NCBI RefSeq assembly: GCF_000817815.1
Contig: NZ_JPRD01000049.1
Coordinates: 1 to 64,000, forward strand
Source of the DNA: Vibrio owensii CAIM 1854 = LMG 25443
Lineage (GTDB): Bacteria; Pseudomonadota; Gammaproteobacteria; Enterobacterales; Vibrionaceae
Direction: 5' to 3'
DNA length: 64,000 nucleotides
A model generated the notes under the pieces. It did not search any database, was not told where the DNA came from, and saw only the letters and a program-made list of their open reading frames with translations. Made by a program: the position numbers and the translations under genes. Below, one piece after another: positions 16,074-25,524 of the stretch. Position 1 is the first letter of the stretch. Each line of letters starts with the position of its first letter.

Positions 16074-16710
16074 GATAGGCACTGCGGTAATCTGGCTCAG
16101 CAATACCTTCATACAAATCGTCACAAGCTTGCAGTGGGCCTACGACGGTTCGGTAGGGTAAGACACCAGCCCAAACAGGAATGTCCATGTCTTCCGCATC
16201 ATCATTGACGCCAAAATTGCTGATTTTCACGGATGCTTCTGTGAGTGGAATGCGCAGTAGCATAGTGGCTTTGAGCTCTTTCTCATTACTCAAACGGATT
16301 TCTTCGGTTCTCCCCGGAGCGATCTGTTCGATAAAGTGATTCAGTAATCTGTCTTTCTCTTGGTTACAATCCACAATCTCAAACTGACCAAAGACCACGG
16401 CGCTACGATAATGCGCGCTATGATGAAATGCACTTCGAGCCAATACCCAACCATCAAACAAAGTAAAGGTAAGGCACGTTTGCACTCCTTGTTTGAGTGA
16501 GCGTAACAATCGACTGTTGTTGGCACCATGGATATACACGTAATCATCGACACGCCATGCCAACATGGGAATAACTACAGGGCCAGACTCGTTGGTTATT
16601 GCAACATGAGCGATTAGGCTTTCATCTATGATGGCGTGCAGTTTGCTAACATCAGAGACGGCTTTATGTACGCCTTTCTTAATTTCCGTTCTATTGGTAT
16701 TGGATAACAT
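16054..16710 (-). CDS. Pyridoxamine 5'-phosphate oxidase-like FMN-binding protein
   Basis: 218 residues with the split-barrel flavin fold: IAHVAITNESGPVVIPMLAWRVDDYVYIHG, a conserved basic LLRSLKQG, CLTFTLFDGWVLARSAFHHSAHYRS, and the C-terminal WAGVLPYRTVVGPLQACDD typical of this HugZ/PNPOx-related subgroup. Probably an FMN-dependent oxidoreductase or detoxifying protein; the substrate is unknown. GGAGAG lies 4 nt before the ATG. It is divergent from a MocR-type regulator, a common pairing that suggests control by it, and its 3' end overlaps the histidine kinase by 20 bp. Confidence 0.86.
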   Translation of the reverse strand: MLSNTNRTEIKKGVHKAVSDVSKLHAIIDESLIAHVAITNESGPVVIPMLAWRVDDYVYIHGANNSRLLRSLKQGVQTCLTFTLFDGWVLARSAFHHSAHYRSAVVFGQFEIVDCNQEKDRLLNHFIEQIAPGRTEEIRLSNEKELKATMLLRIPLTEASVKISNFGVNDDAEDMDIPVWAGVLPYRTVVGPLQACDDLYEGIAEPDYRSAYPNRWQK

Positions 16711-16810
16711 TTTCTCTCCTTATTTGCTCACATGGACGAGCACTTGCTCCTCAATCTCTGATTGCAATGTAGCGTTTAACTGGTAGCTTAAAGAGAGCCA
16801 GTTTTAACTA

Positions 16811-18241
16811 ATGGATGGATCCAGTTTGTCTTTGATTGATATCGGTGACCTGCATTTAAAAGAAAGTGATGGAACGCGTCAGCAAGCGTTGTTTTTTGCA
16901 ATCCGCGAGAAGATTGTTCAAGGGTTGTGGGCGAAGAATGGGAAATTACCCTCTACACGAAAGCTATCACAAGAGCTTAACCTTAGTCGGAATACCGTAA
17001 TTTCAGCCTACGAGCAGTTAGTGGCGGAAGGGTACTTGAACAGTCAGAAAGGTTCGGGCTTTTATGTTGCCGTAGAACTGCCGGAGCAGTATCTACCTGA
17101 ACCGAGTTCAATCAAGACGGACTCTTCACCGAAAACCAACTTTGATATCAACTGCGCATTTGCACCGGGTGTGCCTGATTTGGAAGCGTTTCCGATGGCG
17201 CAATGGCAAAAGTTACTTGCTCGCCATCTCTCCCGTTCCTGCTTGTTGGGGAATCAAGATATCCAGGGCAGTTGGACATTACGCAGTGCTTTAGCTGACT
17301 ACCTTGCATCAAGCCGCTCAGTGAATTGCTCCCCAGAGCGCATCATTATTACCTCTGGGGCGCAGCAGGCGTTGTCTATTGCGACGATGGTTGTTCTCAA
17401 GCAAGGTGATAAGGTTCTGATGGAGCAACCGGGTTACGCGCAAATGCGGAAGTTGATTCAATTCCAGCAGTATCAATTTGAGCCTTTATTCGTCCGAGAG
17501 AAACTAGGCTTTGATGTAGAAGCGGTGACCACAAGCGATGTCGATGCGCTGTATATCACCCCAAGTAATCAATATCCGATGGGCACCACACTCAATACTG
17601 AGCAAAGAGGGAAGATCATCAACTGGGCAGTCGAACAGTCACGCTGGATCATCGAGGACGATTATGACAGCGAATTCCAGTTTGCTCATCGCCCCTATAC
17701 CAGCTTACAAGGGCTAGCGGCTCAAATGGGGCGAGATGATCGCGTGTTGTATGTGGGTTCTTTCAGTAAAGTGATGTTTAATGGCTTACGGCTTGGCTAC
17801 CTTGTGGTTCCTGAACGTTTAGTGGAGCAATGTTTAGTGGTTAAAGATGCGTTAAGTGGTGATTCACCTACGCACACACAAGAAGCGTTGGCAGATTTTA
17901 TTACTGAAGGTGGGTTATTACGTCATATCCGAAAAATGCGCCGACTGTACAAAACTAAGCATGAGCAGATGTATTTGGCGGTTGAAAAGCACTTTGGCGA
18001 TAGAGTTGCGGTGATCAGTCAGGCTGCTGGTCTCCATATCACTTTAAAGTGGCAGCAGGGTATTGATGAACACGAATGGACGCAGCGTGCTCAGTCAAAA
18101 GGTATTGTGCTGCGTCCGATGAGTTTTTATGAGCATTCAGATTTTAGAACGCGAGATTGGCAAGGTGCAGTCTTAGGCTACGGCAATGTCGCGCTGTGTG
18201 AGATTGATGCTCTGGTTGAACAGCTTTCTGAGTTGTTTTAG
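16811..18241 (+). CDS. MocR/PdxR-type GntR regulator with aminotransferase domain
   Basis: 476 residues. An N-terminal GntR winged helix (~20-90; LPSTRKLSQELNLSRNTVIS and YLNSQKGSGFYV) is joined to a fold-type I aminotransferase-like domain, with the PLP lysine in YVGSFSKVMFNGLRLGY and IIEDDYDSEF supplying the cofactor Asp. MocR proteins bind PLP or a related ligand to control vitamin B6 or amino-acid genes. Its only divergent neighbour is the PNPOx-like gene 100 bp away, which is its likely target. No strong ribosome-binding site is visible before this ATG. Confidence 0.9.
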   Translation: MDGSSLSLIDIGDLHLKESDGTRQQALFFAIREKIVQGLWAKNGKLPSTRKLSQELNLSRNTVISAYEQLVAEGYLNSQKGSGFYVAVELPEQYLPEPSSIKTDSSPKTNFDINCAFAPGVPDLEAFPMAQWQKLLARHLSRSCLLGNQDIQGSWTLRSALADYLASSRSVNCSPERIIITSGAQQALSIATMVVLKQGDKVLMEQPGYAQMRKLIQFQQYQFEPLFVREKLGFDVEAVTTSDVDALYITPSNQYPMGTTLNTEQRGKIINWAVEQSRWIIEDDYDSEFQFAHRPYTSLQGLAAQMGRDDRVLYVGSFSKVMFNGLRLGYLVVPERLVEQCLVVKDALSGDSPTHTQEALADFITEGGLLRHIRKMRRLYKTKHEQMYLAVEKHFGDRVAVISQAAGLHITLKWQQGIDEHEWTQRAQSKGIVLRPMSFYEHSDFRTRDWQGAVLGYGNVALCEIDALVEQLSELF

Positions 18242-18261
18242 TTGCTGAAGTATCACTTTAA

Positions 18262-18867
18262 CTAACGTTGAATTGATGCTTCACAGGTGCTTGAGATAAC
18301 AAAAACAAGATGTTCGATTTTCTGCTCTATTTCGTCTGAGGATGGAAGTGGTTTCATGTTGAATACGAATGGCCACAAAAACAGACCATTGAACAGGCTA
18401 GAATATGTATTAGAAAGCAAAGCACTATCAATGTGTTGTATTGCATTGGCCTGTTGTGCTTCCTCAAACCATTTCGCTAGGACGTGAGAACGATACAGCT
18501 TTGTTATGATTTGTTGAGCCATTTCTGGTTGGCGCAAAAACTCAGCCATCACCACCCGAGTAAACGGAATTCCATAAGTTTTGTAAAGAATTTCCACTTC
18601 ATTCCGAGTTATGGCTGTCAGTTGTTCAGCTAGGCTCTTATGTGCATCAAACGGATAATGATTTTTTTCATCGACGCTTGATTTGATGATGGCAAGTATC
18701 GACTCAAACAATACTTCCTTACTCTTAAAGTGACGATAAAGAGTTCGCTTTGATACCCCTGCAGACGCGCATACTCTATCCATATTCGCCTTGGTAAACC
18801 CATGTTCAATAAACTCTTCTTTAGCCGCAATAATAATGGCTAAACGCTTTTCTTCTATGAGTGCCAT
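18262..18867 (-). CDS. TetR/AcrR-family repressor of the adjacent RND pump
   Basis: 201 residues. The N-terminal helix-turn-helix is clear (AAKEEFIEHGFTKANMDRVC followed by AGVSKRTLYRHFKSKEVLFE); the rest is a helical ligand-binding domain with a C-terminal extension of the TetR_C type. It is divergent from the RND adaptor and pump genes, and two matching palindromes lie in the shared intergenic space, so it most likely represses the pump and itself until a ligand binds. Confidence 0.9.
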   Translation of the reverse strand: MALIEEKRLAIIIAAKEEFIEHGFTKANMDRVCASAGVSKRTLYRHFKSKEVLFESILAIIKSSVDEKNHYPFDAHKSLAEQLTAITRNEVEILYKTYGIPFTRVVMAEFLRQPEMAQQIITKLYRSHVLAKWFEEAQQANAIQHIDSALLSNTYSSLFNGLFLWPFVFNMKPLPSSDEIEQKIEHLVFVISSTCEASIQR

Positions 18868-18917
18868 GGTCTCTCTCCTTTATGCGTTCCGGCCAATCTA
18901 ACAAATTGATACAAACA

Positions 18918-18937
18918 GGTAAACTTTTGAGTTTACC
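18918..18937. promoter_or_regulatory. Palindromic operator 1 for the TetR-type regulator
   Basis: GGTAAACTTTTGAGTTTACC, a 20-bp inverted repeat 50 bp upstream of the TetR gene. The same sequence in degenerate form recurs 40 bp away. Confidence 0.7.
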
Positions 18938-18957
18938 CTTTGTTGAATTGGCCTTAA

Positions 18958-18977
18958 AATAAACTCCGAAGTTTACC
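18958..18977. promoter_or_regulatory. Palindromic operator 2 for the TetR-type regulator
   Basis: AATAAACTCCGAAGTTTACC; its reverse complement matches operator 1 at 16 of 20 positions. It lies about 70 bp upstream of the adaptor gene and 40 bp (nearly four helical turns) from operator 1. Confidence 0.68.
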
Positions 18978-19046
18978 TTTTTACAAAAATGTCACATAAC
19001 TGTTGGCCGGTAGGTTTATCGGTCACGCTCTTGGAGTGAAGTATCT

Positions 19047-20144
19047 ATGGTCGTAGCAAAAGTTGGCCAAAAAGTTCTTAAATTGAGTGTAACCTCGGCA
19101 TTGTTGATGTCCGTTATTAACCTTAGCGGCTGTGGTAGTGAGGCGAATCCTTCAGTGGTTGTCCCTACTGCTAAGCCTGCACTTACGGAGGTAGTTAGTA
19201 CCCAGTCAGCAACGGAGCTCAGCTTTAATGGCATCGTGCGTGCTGCAGATAGTGCAGATCTTTCTTTCCGAGTAAGTGGAAAACTGACCAATATTTTCGT
19301 TAAGGAAGGAGATGAAGTAAGCAAGGGGCAACTGCTTGCTTCCTTAGATGATCGAGATGCAAAAAACGCATTGGTGTCAGCGCAATTAGAGTTTGAGAAT
19401 GTGTCTCGTGAGTACGAGCGAGCTCAAGCTGTATTTAAGAAAAGCCAAGCAATTTCAAAGGCTGACCTAGATACCATCACGACACGCTATAACCTTGCTC
19501 GTACACGTGTGGAAGATGCAAAACGTCATCTAGAATACACCCAAATCTTTGCTCCTTTTGATGGTGTGGTTGGACGCAAGTTGGTTGACAATTACATTCA
19601 GGTCCAAGCAAATGCACCGATCTTGATTGTTCATAATATTAATGATCTTGAGGTGGTCATCCACATTCCGCATAAAGTGATGCTCTCTGGTAAAGAGGAG
19701 ACTAAAGCGATTGCTGAAATCTCAGCCATTCCAGGTCAATCTTTTCCATTAAAGCTGCGTACAGTGGCGACCGTTGCAGACCCTGTGTCTCAGACTTATC
19801 CAGTTGTGTTGGGCTTCGAACACTTGAATGGTTTCCATGTATTACCGGGAATGGCGGTGAAAGTGTTGCCTGTTTCTTCCTCTGGTAAAGCTCAGAATCA
19901 ACAAATTACTTTACCGCTGACGTCTATTGTCCCAGATAACCAAGGCAAGCAATTTGTCTGGGTTGTTGGTAATGACAACAAAGCACAGAAGCGTTATGTG
20001 GCAATTGGTGCGCTCAGCAAAGATCGCATTATTGTCACGGAACACCTTTCGTTGGGTGAGAAGGTGATCATTGCTGGGGTATCAAGTGTGAGAGAGGGGA
20101 TGGAAGTTCGCCCTTACACGGATGATCGCGCTGGAGCACAATGA
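19047..20144 (+). CDS. RND efflux periplasmic adaptor lipoprotein
   Basis: 365 residues. The signal peptide ends in the lipobox INLSGC, anchoring it to the inner membrane. Features of the AcrA/MexA fold: lipoyl domain (VSGKLTNIFVKEGDEVSKGQ), alpha-hairpin (~100-160), the second lipoyl half (IFAPFDGVVGRKLVDNYIQV), beta-barrel and membrane-proximal domains. It links the RND transporter to an outer-membrane channel, which is not encoded here. GGAGTGA precedes the ATG. The stop overlaps the pump start. Confidence 0.93.
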   Translation: MVVAKVGQKVLKLSVTSALLMSVINLSGCGSEANPSVVVPTAKPALTEVVSTQSATELSFNGIVRAADSADLSFRVSGKLTNIFVKEGDEVSKGQLLASLDDRDAKNALVSAQLEFENVSREYERAQAVFKKSQAISKADLDTITTRYNLARTRVEDAKRHLEYTQIFAPFDGVVGRKLVDNYIQVQANAPILIVHNINDLEVVIHIPHKVMLSGKEETKAIAEISAIPGQSFPLKLRTVATVADPVSQTYPVVLGFEHLNGFHVLPGMAVKVLPVSSSGKAQNQQITLPLTSIVPDNQGKQFVWVVGNDNKAQKRYVAIGALSKDRIIVTEHLSLGEKVIIAGVSSVREGMEVRPYTDDRAGAQ

Positions 20145-23100
20145 TGGACATTGCACGTTATACCATAGCCAAGCGAACGAGTGTTTGGGTGCTGATTGCT
20201 CTGATACTGTTAGGCGGTTACATCAGTTACCTCAAACTAGGCCGCTTTGAGGACCCTGAGTTTGTTATTCGTCAGGCGGTGATTGCAACCCCATACTCAG
20301 GTGCGACGGCACAGGAAGTCTCTGATGAAGTGACCGATGTTATCGAAGGTGCTGTTCAGGCTTTGCAAGAAGTCAAAGAAGTGAAATCCGTCTCGATGCA
20401 AGGAATGTCAGAGGTCACGGTCGAGATCAAGTTGGAGTTTGCAGGCAGCGCCGCAGAGCTACAGCAAGTATGGGATAAACTTCGCCGTAAAGTGACAGAC
20501 GCACAGCGCCAGCTTCCACCGGGAGCAGGGCCATCAATTGTGAATGATGACTTTGCGGATGTGTATGCCTTGTTCTTTGCCGTTACTGGTGAAGGGGTCA
20601 GCGATAAGCAATTGCAAGATTATGTCGATGGTTTACGTCGTGAAATCGTACTTGTTCCGGGTGTAGCGAAAACAGCGACGCTGGCACAACAGCAAGAAAC
20701 CATCTTCGTAGAAATCTCAAGTGAGCGGTTAGCCGAATTTGGTGTATCAGTTGAGAAAGTGTTTCAGGTTCTGCAAAAGCAAAACTTAGTCACAGTAGCT
20801 GGCAGCATCGAAACCAATGCGATGCGCATTCCTGTGATCCCAAGTTCCAATATTGACTCAGTTGCTGACCTGAAAAACCTGCAGGTAGGGCTGGGTAACA
20901 ACAATACTGTACTTCGTTTAGGCGACATTGCAGACATCACTCGCGGTTACCAAACGCCAGCAACCATGTTGATGCGTTTCAATGGTGAGCGAGCTGTGGG
21001 CTTTGGTATCTCCAACGTATCCGGCGGTAACGTTGTGGATATGGGAGACGCAGTTAAAGCACGTTTGGCTGAGTTGGAAAGTCAGCGTCCATTGGGGATG
21101 GAGCTGAATGTGATTTCGATGCAGTCAGACTCGGTGCGCGCATCGGTGGCGAACTTTATCGACAACTTGATCGCTGCGGTTGGCATTGTATTCGTCGTGC
21201 TTCTGCTGTTTATGGGGGGACGCTCGGGCGTCATTATCGGCTTTGTTCTTCTACTAACGGTCGCAGGTACCCTGTGCATCATGCTCATTGAAGATATTGC
21301 AATGCAGCGAATCTCTCTTGGGGCGTTGATCATTGCCTTGGGTATGCTGGTGGATAATGCCATTGTAGTGACCGACGGTATCTTGGTTCGTTTTCAACAA
21401 GATCCAGACGCTGATCGCAACGCTGTGGTGTCTGAAGTTGTCGATGCAACCAAGTGGCCGTTGTTAGGAGGAACCGTCGTTGGTATCTGTGCATTCAGTG
21501 CAATTGGTTTATCGCCTTCAGGCATGGGGGAATACGCAGGTTCTCTGTTTTGGGTGATCCTTTACTCAATGCTCCTTAGTTGGGTATTCGCAGTCACAGT
21601 AACACCAATGCTGTGTCACGATTTCCTCAAAGTAAAAGCGGCAAATGCAGATAAGAAGCCTAGTCGCGTCGTGGCAAGCTACAAGTCACTGCTCGCATGG
21701 GTATTAAAATACCGCATCATCAGTTGTGCACTGTTGCTGGGAATGATGACAGCAGCAATTTGGGGCGTGAAGTTTGTACCACCGGGCTTTATGCCAGAGT
21801 CTCAACGCCCGCAATTTGTTGTGGATGTTTACTTGCCGCAAGGCTCTGATATCAAACGTACTGAAGCTGTGGTCGCGAGTATTGAGCAAGATGTGAAAGC
21901 CAAAGAGGGAATTACCAACATCACCAGTTTTATTGGTGGCGGCGGCTTACGTTTCATGCTGACCTACGCGCCAGAAGCTCGTAACCCAAGTTACGGTCAA
22001 CTGCTGATTGATATTGACGATTACACAAAGATCGCCCCGTTACTGGGTGAGCTACAAAGCGAGTTAGAAGCCAAATACCCAGATGCGTCCATCAAAGTGT
22101 GGAAGTTCATGCTTGGTCGCGGAGGCGGTAAGAAGATAGAAGCCGGTTTCAAAGGGCCTGATAGTGCGGTGTTGCGCCAACTAGCAGAGCAAGCGAAAGC
22201 TATCATGCTAGCAGACAGCAACTTGATAGCGGTTCAGGATGATTGGCGTCAACAAGTTCCTGTGCTTCGCCCGGCATATTCTGCCGAAGAAGCGCAAAGA
22301 TACGGGCTGACAACGATGGAAATTAATCAAGCCATTGCACAAACCTTAACAGGCCGAAATGTGGGCGTGTATCGAGAGGGAGATGATTTGATCCCAATCG
22401 TTGTCCGTGCGCCAGAAAATGAGCGCAGCCACCAACGTGCGATTGAAAATACAGAAGTTTTTAGCCCAACGGTCGGTGCTTATATTCCGGTAAGTCAACT
22501 AGTGAACTCTGTGGATGTGGTATACCAAGATGCCATTTTGCGTCGAATTGACCGCATGCCGACGATTCTGGTGCAAGCGGATCCAGCTCCGGGTGTATTA
22601 ACAGCGGATGCATTCAAGCAAGTACGTTCTCAAATTGAAGCTATCGAGTTGCCAGCAGGGTACGAGTTGAAATGGTATGGGGAATATAAAGCGTCGAAAG
22701 ATGCCAATGAAGGACTGGTAATCTCAGCGCCATATGGGTTTGCCGCGATGATCCTTTCGGTGATTTTTATGTTCAACGCACTGCGTCAGCCATTGGTGAT
22801 TTGGCTAACGGCACCGCTCGCGGTTGTCGGCGTCACCGTGGGGCTTATCATCTTCCAAACACCGTTTGAGTTTATGGCTATTCTCGGCTTCTTAAGCTTG
22901 ATTGGTATGATGGTGAAAAACGCGATTGTATTGGTGGACCAAGCGGATGTTGAAATTCGTGAAGGTAAAACGCCGTATACCGCGATTATTGATGCAGCAC
23001 TAAGTCGTGCCCGTCCGGTTCTACTGGGCGCATTCACGACTATTTTGGGTGTTGCCCCGTTGTTGGTTGACCCGTTCTTTAAGAGCATGGCGGTGACCAT

Positions 23101-23194
23101 TATGTTCGGTCTATTGTTTGCCACGATTCTTACTTTGGTTGTCATCCCGCTGTTTTACGCCATTTTCTTCCGCGTAAAAATAGAGACGGCATAA
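20141..23194 (+). CDS. RND-family multidrug efflux transporter
   Basis: 1017 residues, a standard hydrophobe/amphiphile RND length. One N-terminal membrane helix, a large periplasmic porter loop, a group of helices around residues 335-490 containing LGMLVDNAIVVTDG (proton-relay helix region), a second porter loop, and final helices with LIGMMVKNAIVLVDQ. The FEDPEFVIRQAVI opening resembles the small-adaptor RND pumps of Vibrio (Vme family). It expels drugs or dyes by proton antiport. Translation is coupled to the adaptor by a 4-nt overlap; a terminator follows. Confidence 0.95.
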   Translation: MMDIARYTIAKRTSVWVLIALILLGGYISYLKLGRFEDPEFVIRQAVIATPYSGATAQEVSDEVTDVIEGAVQALQEVKEVKSVSMQGMSEVTVEIKLEFAGSAAELQQVWDKLRRKVTDAQRQLPPGAGPSIVNDDFADVYALFFAVTGEGVSDKQLQDYVDGLRREIVLVPGVAKTATLAQQQETIFVEISSERLAEFGVSVEKVFQVLQKQNLVTVAGSIETNAMRIPVIPSSNIDSVADLKNLQVGLGNNNTVLRLGDIADITRGYQTPATMLMRFNGERAVGFGISNVSGGNVVDMGDAVKARLAELESQRPLGMELNVISMQSDSVRASVANFIDNLIAAVGIVFVVLLLFMGGRSGVIIGFVLLLTVAGTLCIMLIEDIAMQRISLGALIIALGMLVDNAIVVTDGILVRFQQDPDADRNAVVSEVVDATKWPLLGGTVVGICAFSAIGLSPSGMGEYAGSLFWVILYSMLLSWVFAVTVTPMLCHDFLKVKAANADKKPSRVVASYKSLLAWVLKYRIISCALLLGMMTAAIWGVKFVPPGFMPESQRPQFVVDVYLPQGSDIKRTEAVVASIEQDVKAKEGITNITSFIGGGGLRFMLTYAPEARNPSYGQLLIDIDDYTKIAPLLGELQSELEAKYPDASIKVWKFMLGRGGGKKIEAGFKGPDSAVLRQLAEQAKAIMLADSNLIAVQDDWRQQVPVLRPAYSAEEAQRYGLTTMEINQAIAQTLTGRNVGVYREGDDLIPIVVRAPENERSHQRAIENTEVFSPTVGAYIPVSQLVNSVDVVYQDAILRRIDRMPTILVQADPAPGVLTADAFKQVRSQIEAIELPAGYELKWYGEYKASKDANEGLVISAPYGFAAMILSVIFMFNALRQPLVIWLTAPLAVVGVTVGLIIFQTPFEFMAILGFLSLIGMMVKNAIVLVDQADVEIREGKTPYTAIIDAALSRARPVLLGAFTTILGVAPLLVDPFFKSMAVTIMFGLLFATILTLVVIPLFYAIFFRVKIETA

Positions 23195-23210
23195 AATACC
23201 GTTAAAACTT

Positions 23211-23240
23211 AAGAAGGAGCCATTTGGCTCCTTCTTTTTT
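23211..23240 (+). terminator. Terminator of the RND operon
   Basis: AAGAAGGAGCC, ATTT loop, GGCTCCTTCTT, then TTTT; 16 bp after the pump stop. Confidence 0.92.
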
Positions 23241-23255
23241 GGGTACTTGTTTTGC

Positions 23256-24518
23256 TTATTCAGTCACCCGTCTAGTGTGCTTTTTTCGCCATTGCTTCCA
23301 CGGTAAAGAGAGCATGGCAAAAATAGTAACGGCGTAGAGCATAGACCAACCCAAACAAATGAATACTGCTGTACACAATACAAGAGAAATTCCTGCGAGG
23401 ATCTTTCCCCAACCTTGTAGCAATTTGTAAGCAGCAAGCATGGCTAAAAGATAGACCAGCACAAAAATACCATTCGCAAGCTTAAGGAAGAACTCCAAAT
23501 CTAATCCGGATAGCGAGCCAATAATACAAGAAGCAAGCAATATAGCGCCGACGATTAACGTGGCATTTGCTGGAACGCCTCGAACTGACACTCTCGCGAT
23601 GGCGCTGGTTGGCTTGTGTTCTCTTGCTTGCGCCCACACCATTCGAGCTAGGCTTTGAGTGTAGAGGTTCACACTCGCAAAACACGCAGAGAAACCGATA
23701 ACACTGATTAGCCATTTGGCGTGATCACCAAATAGATGGGCACTTAGCCAAGGAATTGATGCGCTGTCGAACTCTGCACTGCCGTAAGCACCAAATTTTA
23801 GTATCACAACAGAACATGCCCAATAGGTCGCGCCGGCGACAAAACAGCCAACGATAATCGCAATTGGGAAGTCTCGCTGTGGGTTCTTAAACTCTTCGCC
23901 CATATGAGCAAAAGCTTCTATTCCAACAAAACACCAGAACATCACGCCCAAAGCTGCTGCAATCGACCACGTTGAATCCATCGTAATGACAGGCATGGTT
24001 AAATCGACAGAACCAACATCGCCTTTCCACAGAAATGCACCGACTAGAGCAAAAATGCTCAGTGCGATAATGGTTTGTAAGCGACCAGATGACTTGGTGC
24101 CGAGCAAGTTGACCACCATTAACAGAGCGACCGTGAGAATTTGAGCGAAAAGGTGATTACTAATGGACTCTGGTAACAGTTGTTGTAAAAAGCCTGCAGC
24201 AAGTGCGACAGCGGCAGGCACACCAACAGGAATGACGCTAACGAACAACCACGCCACGCTGCTCTCTAGCTTACTGTTGAAGGCTTTGCGGACGAAAAAT
24301 GCTGTGCCGCCAGCACTTGGGTAGCGTTTGCCTAATTGAGCGAAGGTAAGGGCGATAGGGCAAATAGCGATAAATAGAATAATCCAAGCCCAAAGCGAAA
24401 AGTGACCTGCAATGCCAGCGGCAATCGCTGGGATCATAAATAGACCCGTGCCCATTAAGGTTGTTGAGAGCTGACCGATTCCGGATATCAGCGTAATGTC
24501 TTTTTTGAGTTGTTCCAT
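23256..24518 (-). CDS. yjeH: APC-family amino-acid exporter, YjeH-like
   Basis: 420 residues and about 12 membrane helices. The N-terminus (GIGQLSTTLMGTGLFMIPAIA ... KRYPSAGGTAFFVRKAFNSK ... WLFVSVIPVGVPAAV) aligns by eye with E. coli YjeH, an exporter of methionine and branched-chain amino acids. The frame is open 12 codons further upstream, but the ATG at 24518, with AGAGG upstream, fits the family start. It is divergent from an Lrp-type regulator, which probably senses amino acids and drives it. Confidence 0.85.
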   Translation of the reverse strand: MEQLKKDITLISGIGQLSTTLMGTGLFMIPAIAAGIAGHFSLWAWIILFIAICPIALTFAQLGKRYPSAGGTAFFVRKAFNSKLESSVAWLFVSVIPVGVPAAVALAAGFLQQLLPESISNHLFAQILTVALLMVVNLLGTKSSGRLQTIIALSIFALVGAFLWKGDVGSVDLTMPVITMDSTWSIAAALGVMFWCFVGIEAFAHMGEEFKNPQRDFPIAIIVGCFVAGATYWACSVVILKFGAYGSAEFDSASIPWLSAHLFGDHAKWLISVIGFSACFASVNLYTQSLARMVWAQAREHKPTSAIARVSVRGVPANATLIVGAILLASCIIGSLSGLDLEFFLKLANGIFVLVYLLAMLAAYKLLQGWGKILAGISLVLCTAVFICLGWSMLYAVTIFAMLSLPWKQWRKKHTRRVTE

Positions 24519-24694
24519 AACGACCTCTGAACGTCTAGGTAATGCAAGCCACAAGCATATCTAAATTCTGCACAGCAAAATGATGTTGTCGACCGTCAAA
24601 ATGACGGTTGTTTTGCCGATAAACCGCAAATTGTCGGTTTTCAATAAGTTGTAATTGAGTAGAATGACAAAATTAAGGAAAGCTTGGTGATGTT

Positions 24695-25150
24695 ATGGAC
24701 AAATTTGATCATCAGATCATAGACCTCTTACGGCAGAACGCCCGTCTCTCTATTACTGAAATCTCAGAGCAAGTTAACTTGTCACGTTCTGCTGTGACCG
24801 CACGAATCAAAAAGCTAGAAAAAGACCAAGTGATCCTTGGCTATCATGCCGATATTGCAACATCGAAAGAGTCGACGATTTGCGCGTATATGGCGCTGAA
24901 GTTTGATACATCAGCTTCTAGCCATCACTGTGATAACTACGCGAATGATCTGTACAAAATCGATGGCGTGAAATGGTGCCATGCGATCAGTGGTGAAACC
25001 GATATGATGTTATTCGTCGAAGTGCCAAATATCGCTCGCCTCAACGAGATTCGAGACTATATCCAAAGTTATCCAGAACTTCGTAACGTGATGACACATA
25101 CCGTGTTAACGGAGTTTTTCAATACCACAGGGAGCAAGTTCGTAAAATGA
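24695..25150 (+). CDS. Lrp/AsnC-family regulator
   Basis: 151 residues: N-terminal helix-turn-helix (IIDLLRQNARLSITEISEQV, then NLSRSAVTARIKKLEKDQVI) and an RAM effector domain (ISGETDMMLFVEVP; VMTHTVLTEFFNT). Lrp-type proteins form octamers that respond to amino acids. It faces the YjeH-like exporter across 176 bp and is followed at a 4-nt overlap by a SnoaL-like gene, suggesting a small operon with the LysR gene after that. Confidence 0.92.
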   Translation: MDKFDHQIIDLLRQNARLSITEISEQVNLSRSAVTARIKKLEKDQVILGYHADIATSKESTICAYMALKFDTSASSHHCDNYANDLYKIDGVKWCHAISGETDMMLFVEVPNIARLNEIRDYIQSYPELRNVMTHTVLTEFFNTTGSKFVK

Positions 25151-25524
25151 CCGAGAAAGACATCGTCCTCAATTTCTGGAAAGTAATGGCAAGCAATGAC
25201 TTCTATGCGGCAGCGGAACTCCTTGCGCCCGATTGTGAAGTTGTTTGGCCGCTGACAAAAGAAGTGATTCGTGGCAGAAGGAATTTTGCCCAATTGAATT
25301 CTGCTTACCCAGCAGAAGGTGAGTGGACTTTTACGATTGAGCGTATTGTGGGGGAAGGCGAACAGGTGGTCACTGATGTGATTGTTAGCGATGGGGTTCG
25401 CTCTGATCGCGCGATTACTTTCCACACTGTGCGAGATGGATTGATTTGCAAGCAAGTTGAATATTGGCCAGAAGAGTATGCAGCAGCAGATTGGCGCTCA
25501 AAGTGGGTAGAACGTGCTAAATAA
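25147..25524 (+). CDS. SnoaL/NTF2-like small protein
   Basis: 125 residues with the alpha+beta cone of the NTF2 superfamily: the opening VLNFWKVMASNDFYAAAELLAPDCEVVWPLT is characteristic, and WTFTIERIVGEGEQVVTDVIV and FHTVRDGLICKQVEYW supply the later strands. Members are ligand-binding proteins or small isomerases; no substrate can be inferred. The ATG overlaps the Lrp stop by 4 nt, and its end overlaps the LysR start by 11 nt, so the three genes are tightly coupled. Confidence 0.8.
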   Translation: MTEKDIVLNFWKVMASNDFYAAAELLAPDCEVVWPLTKEVIRGRRNFAQLNSAYPAEGEWTFTIERIVGEGEQVVTDVIVSDGVRSDRAITFHTVRDGLICKQVEYWPEEYAAADWRSKWVERAK

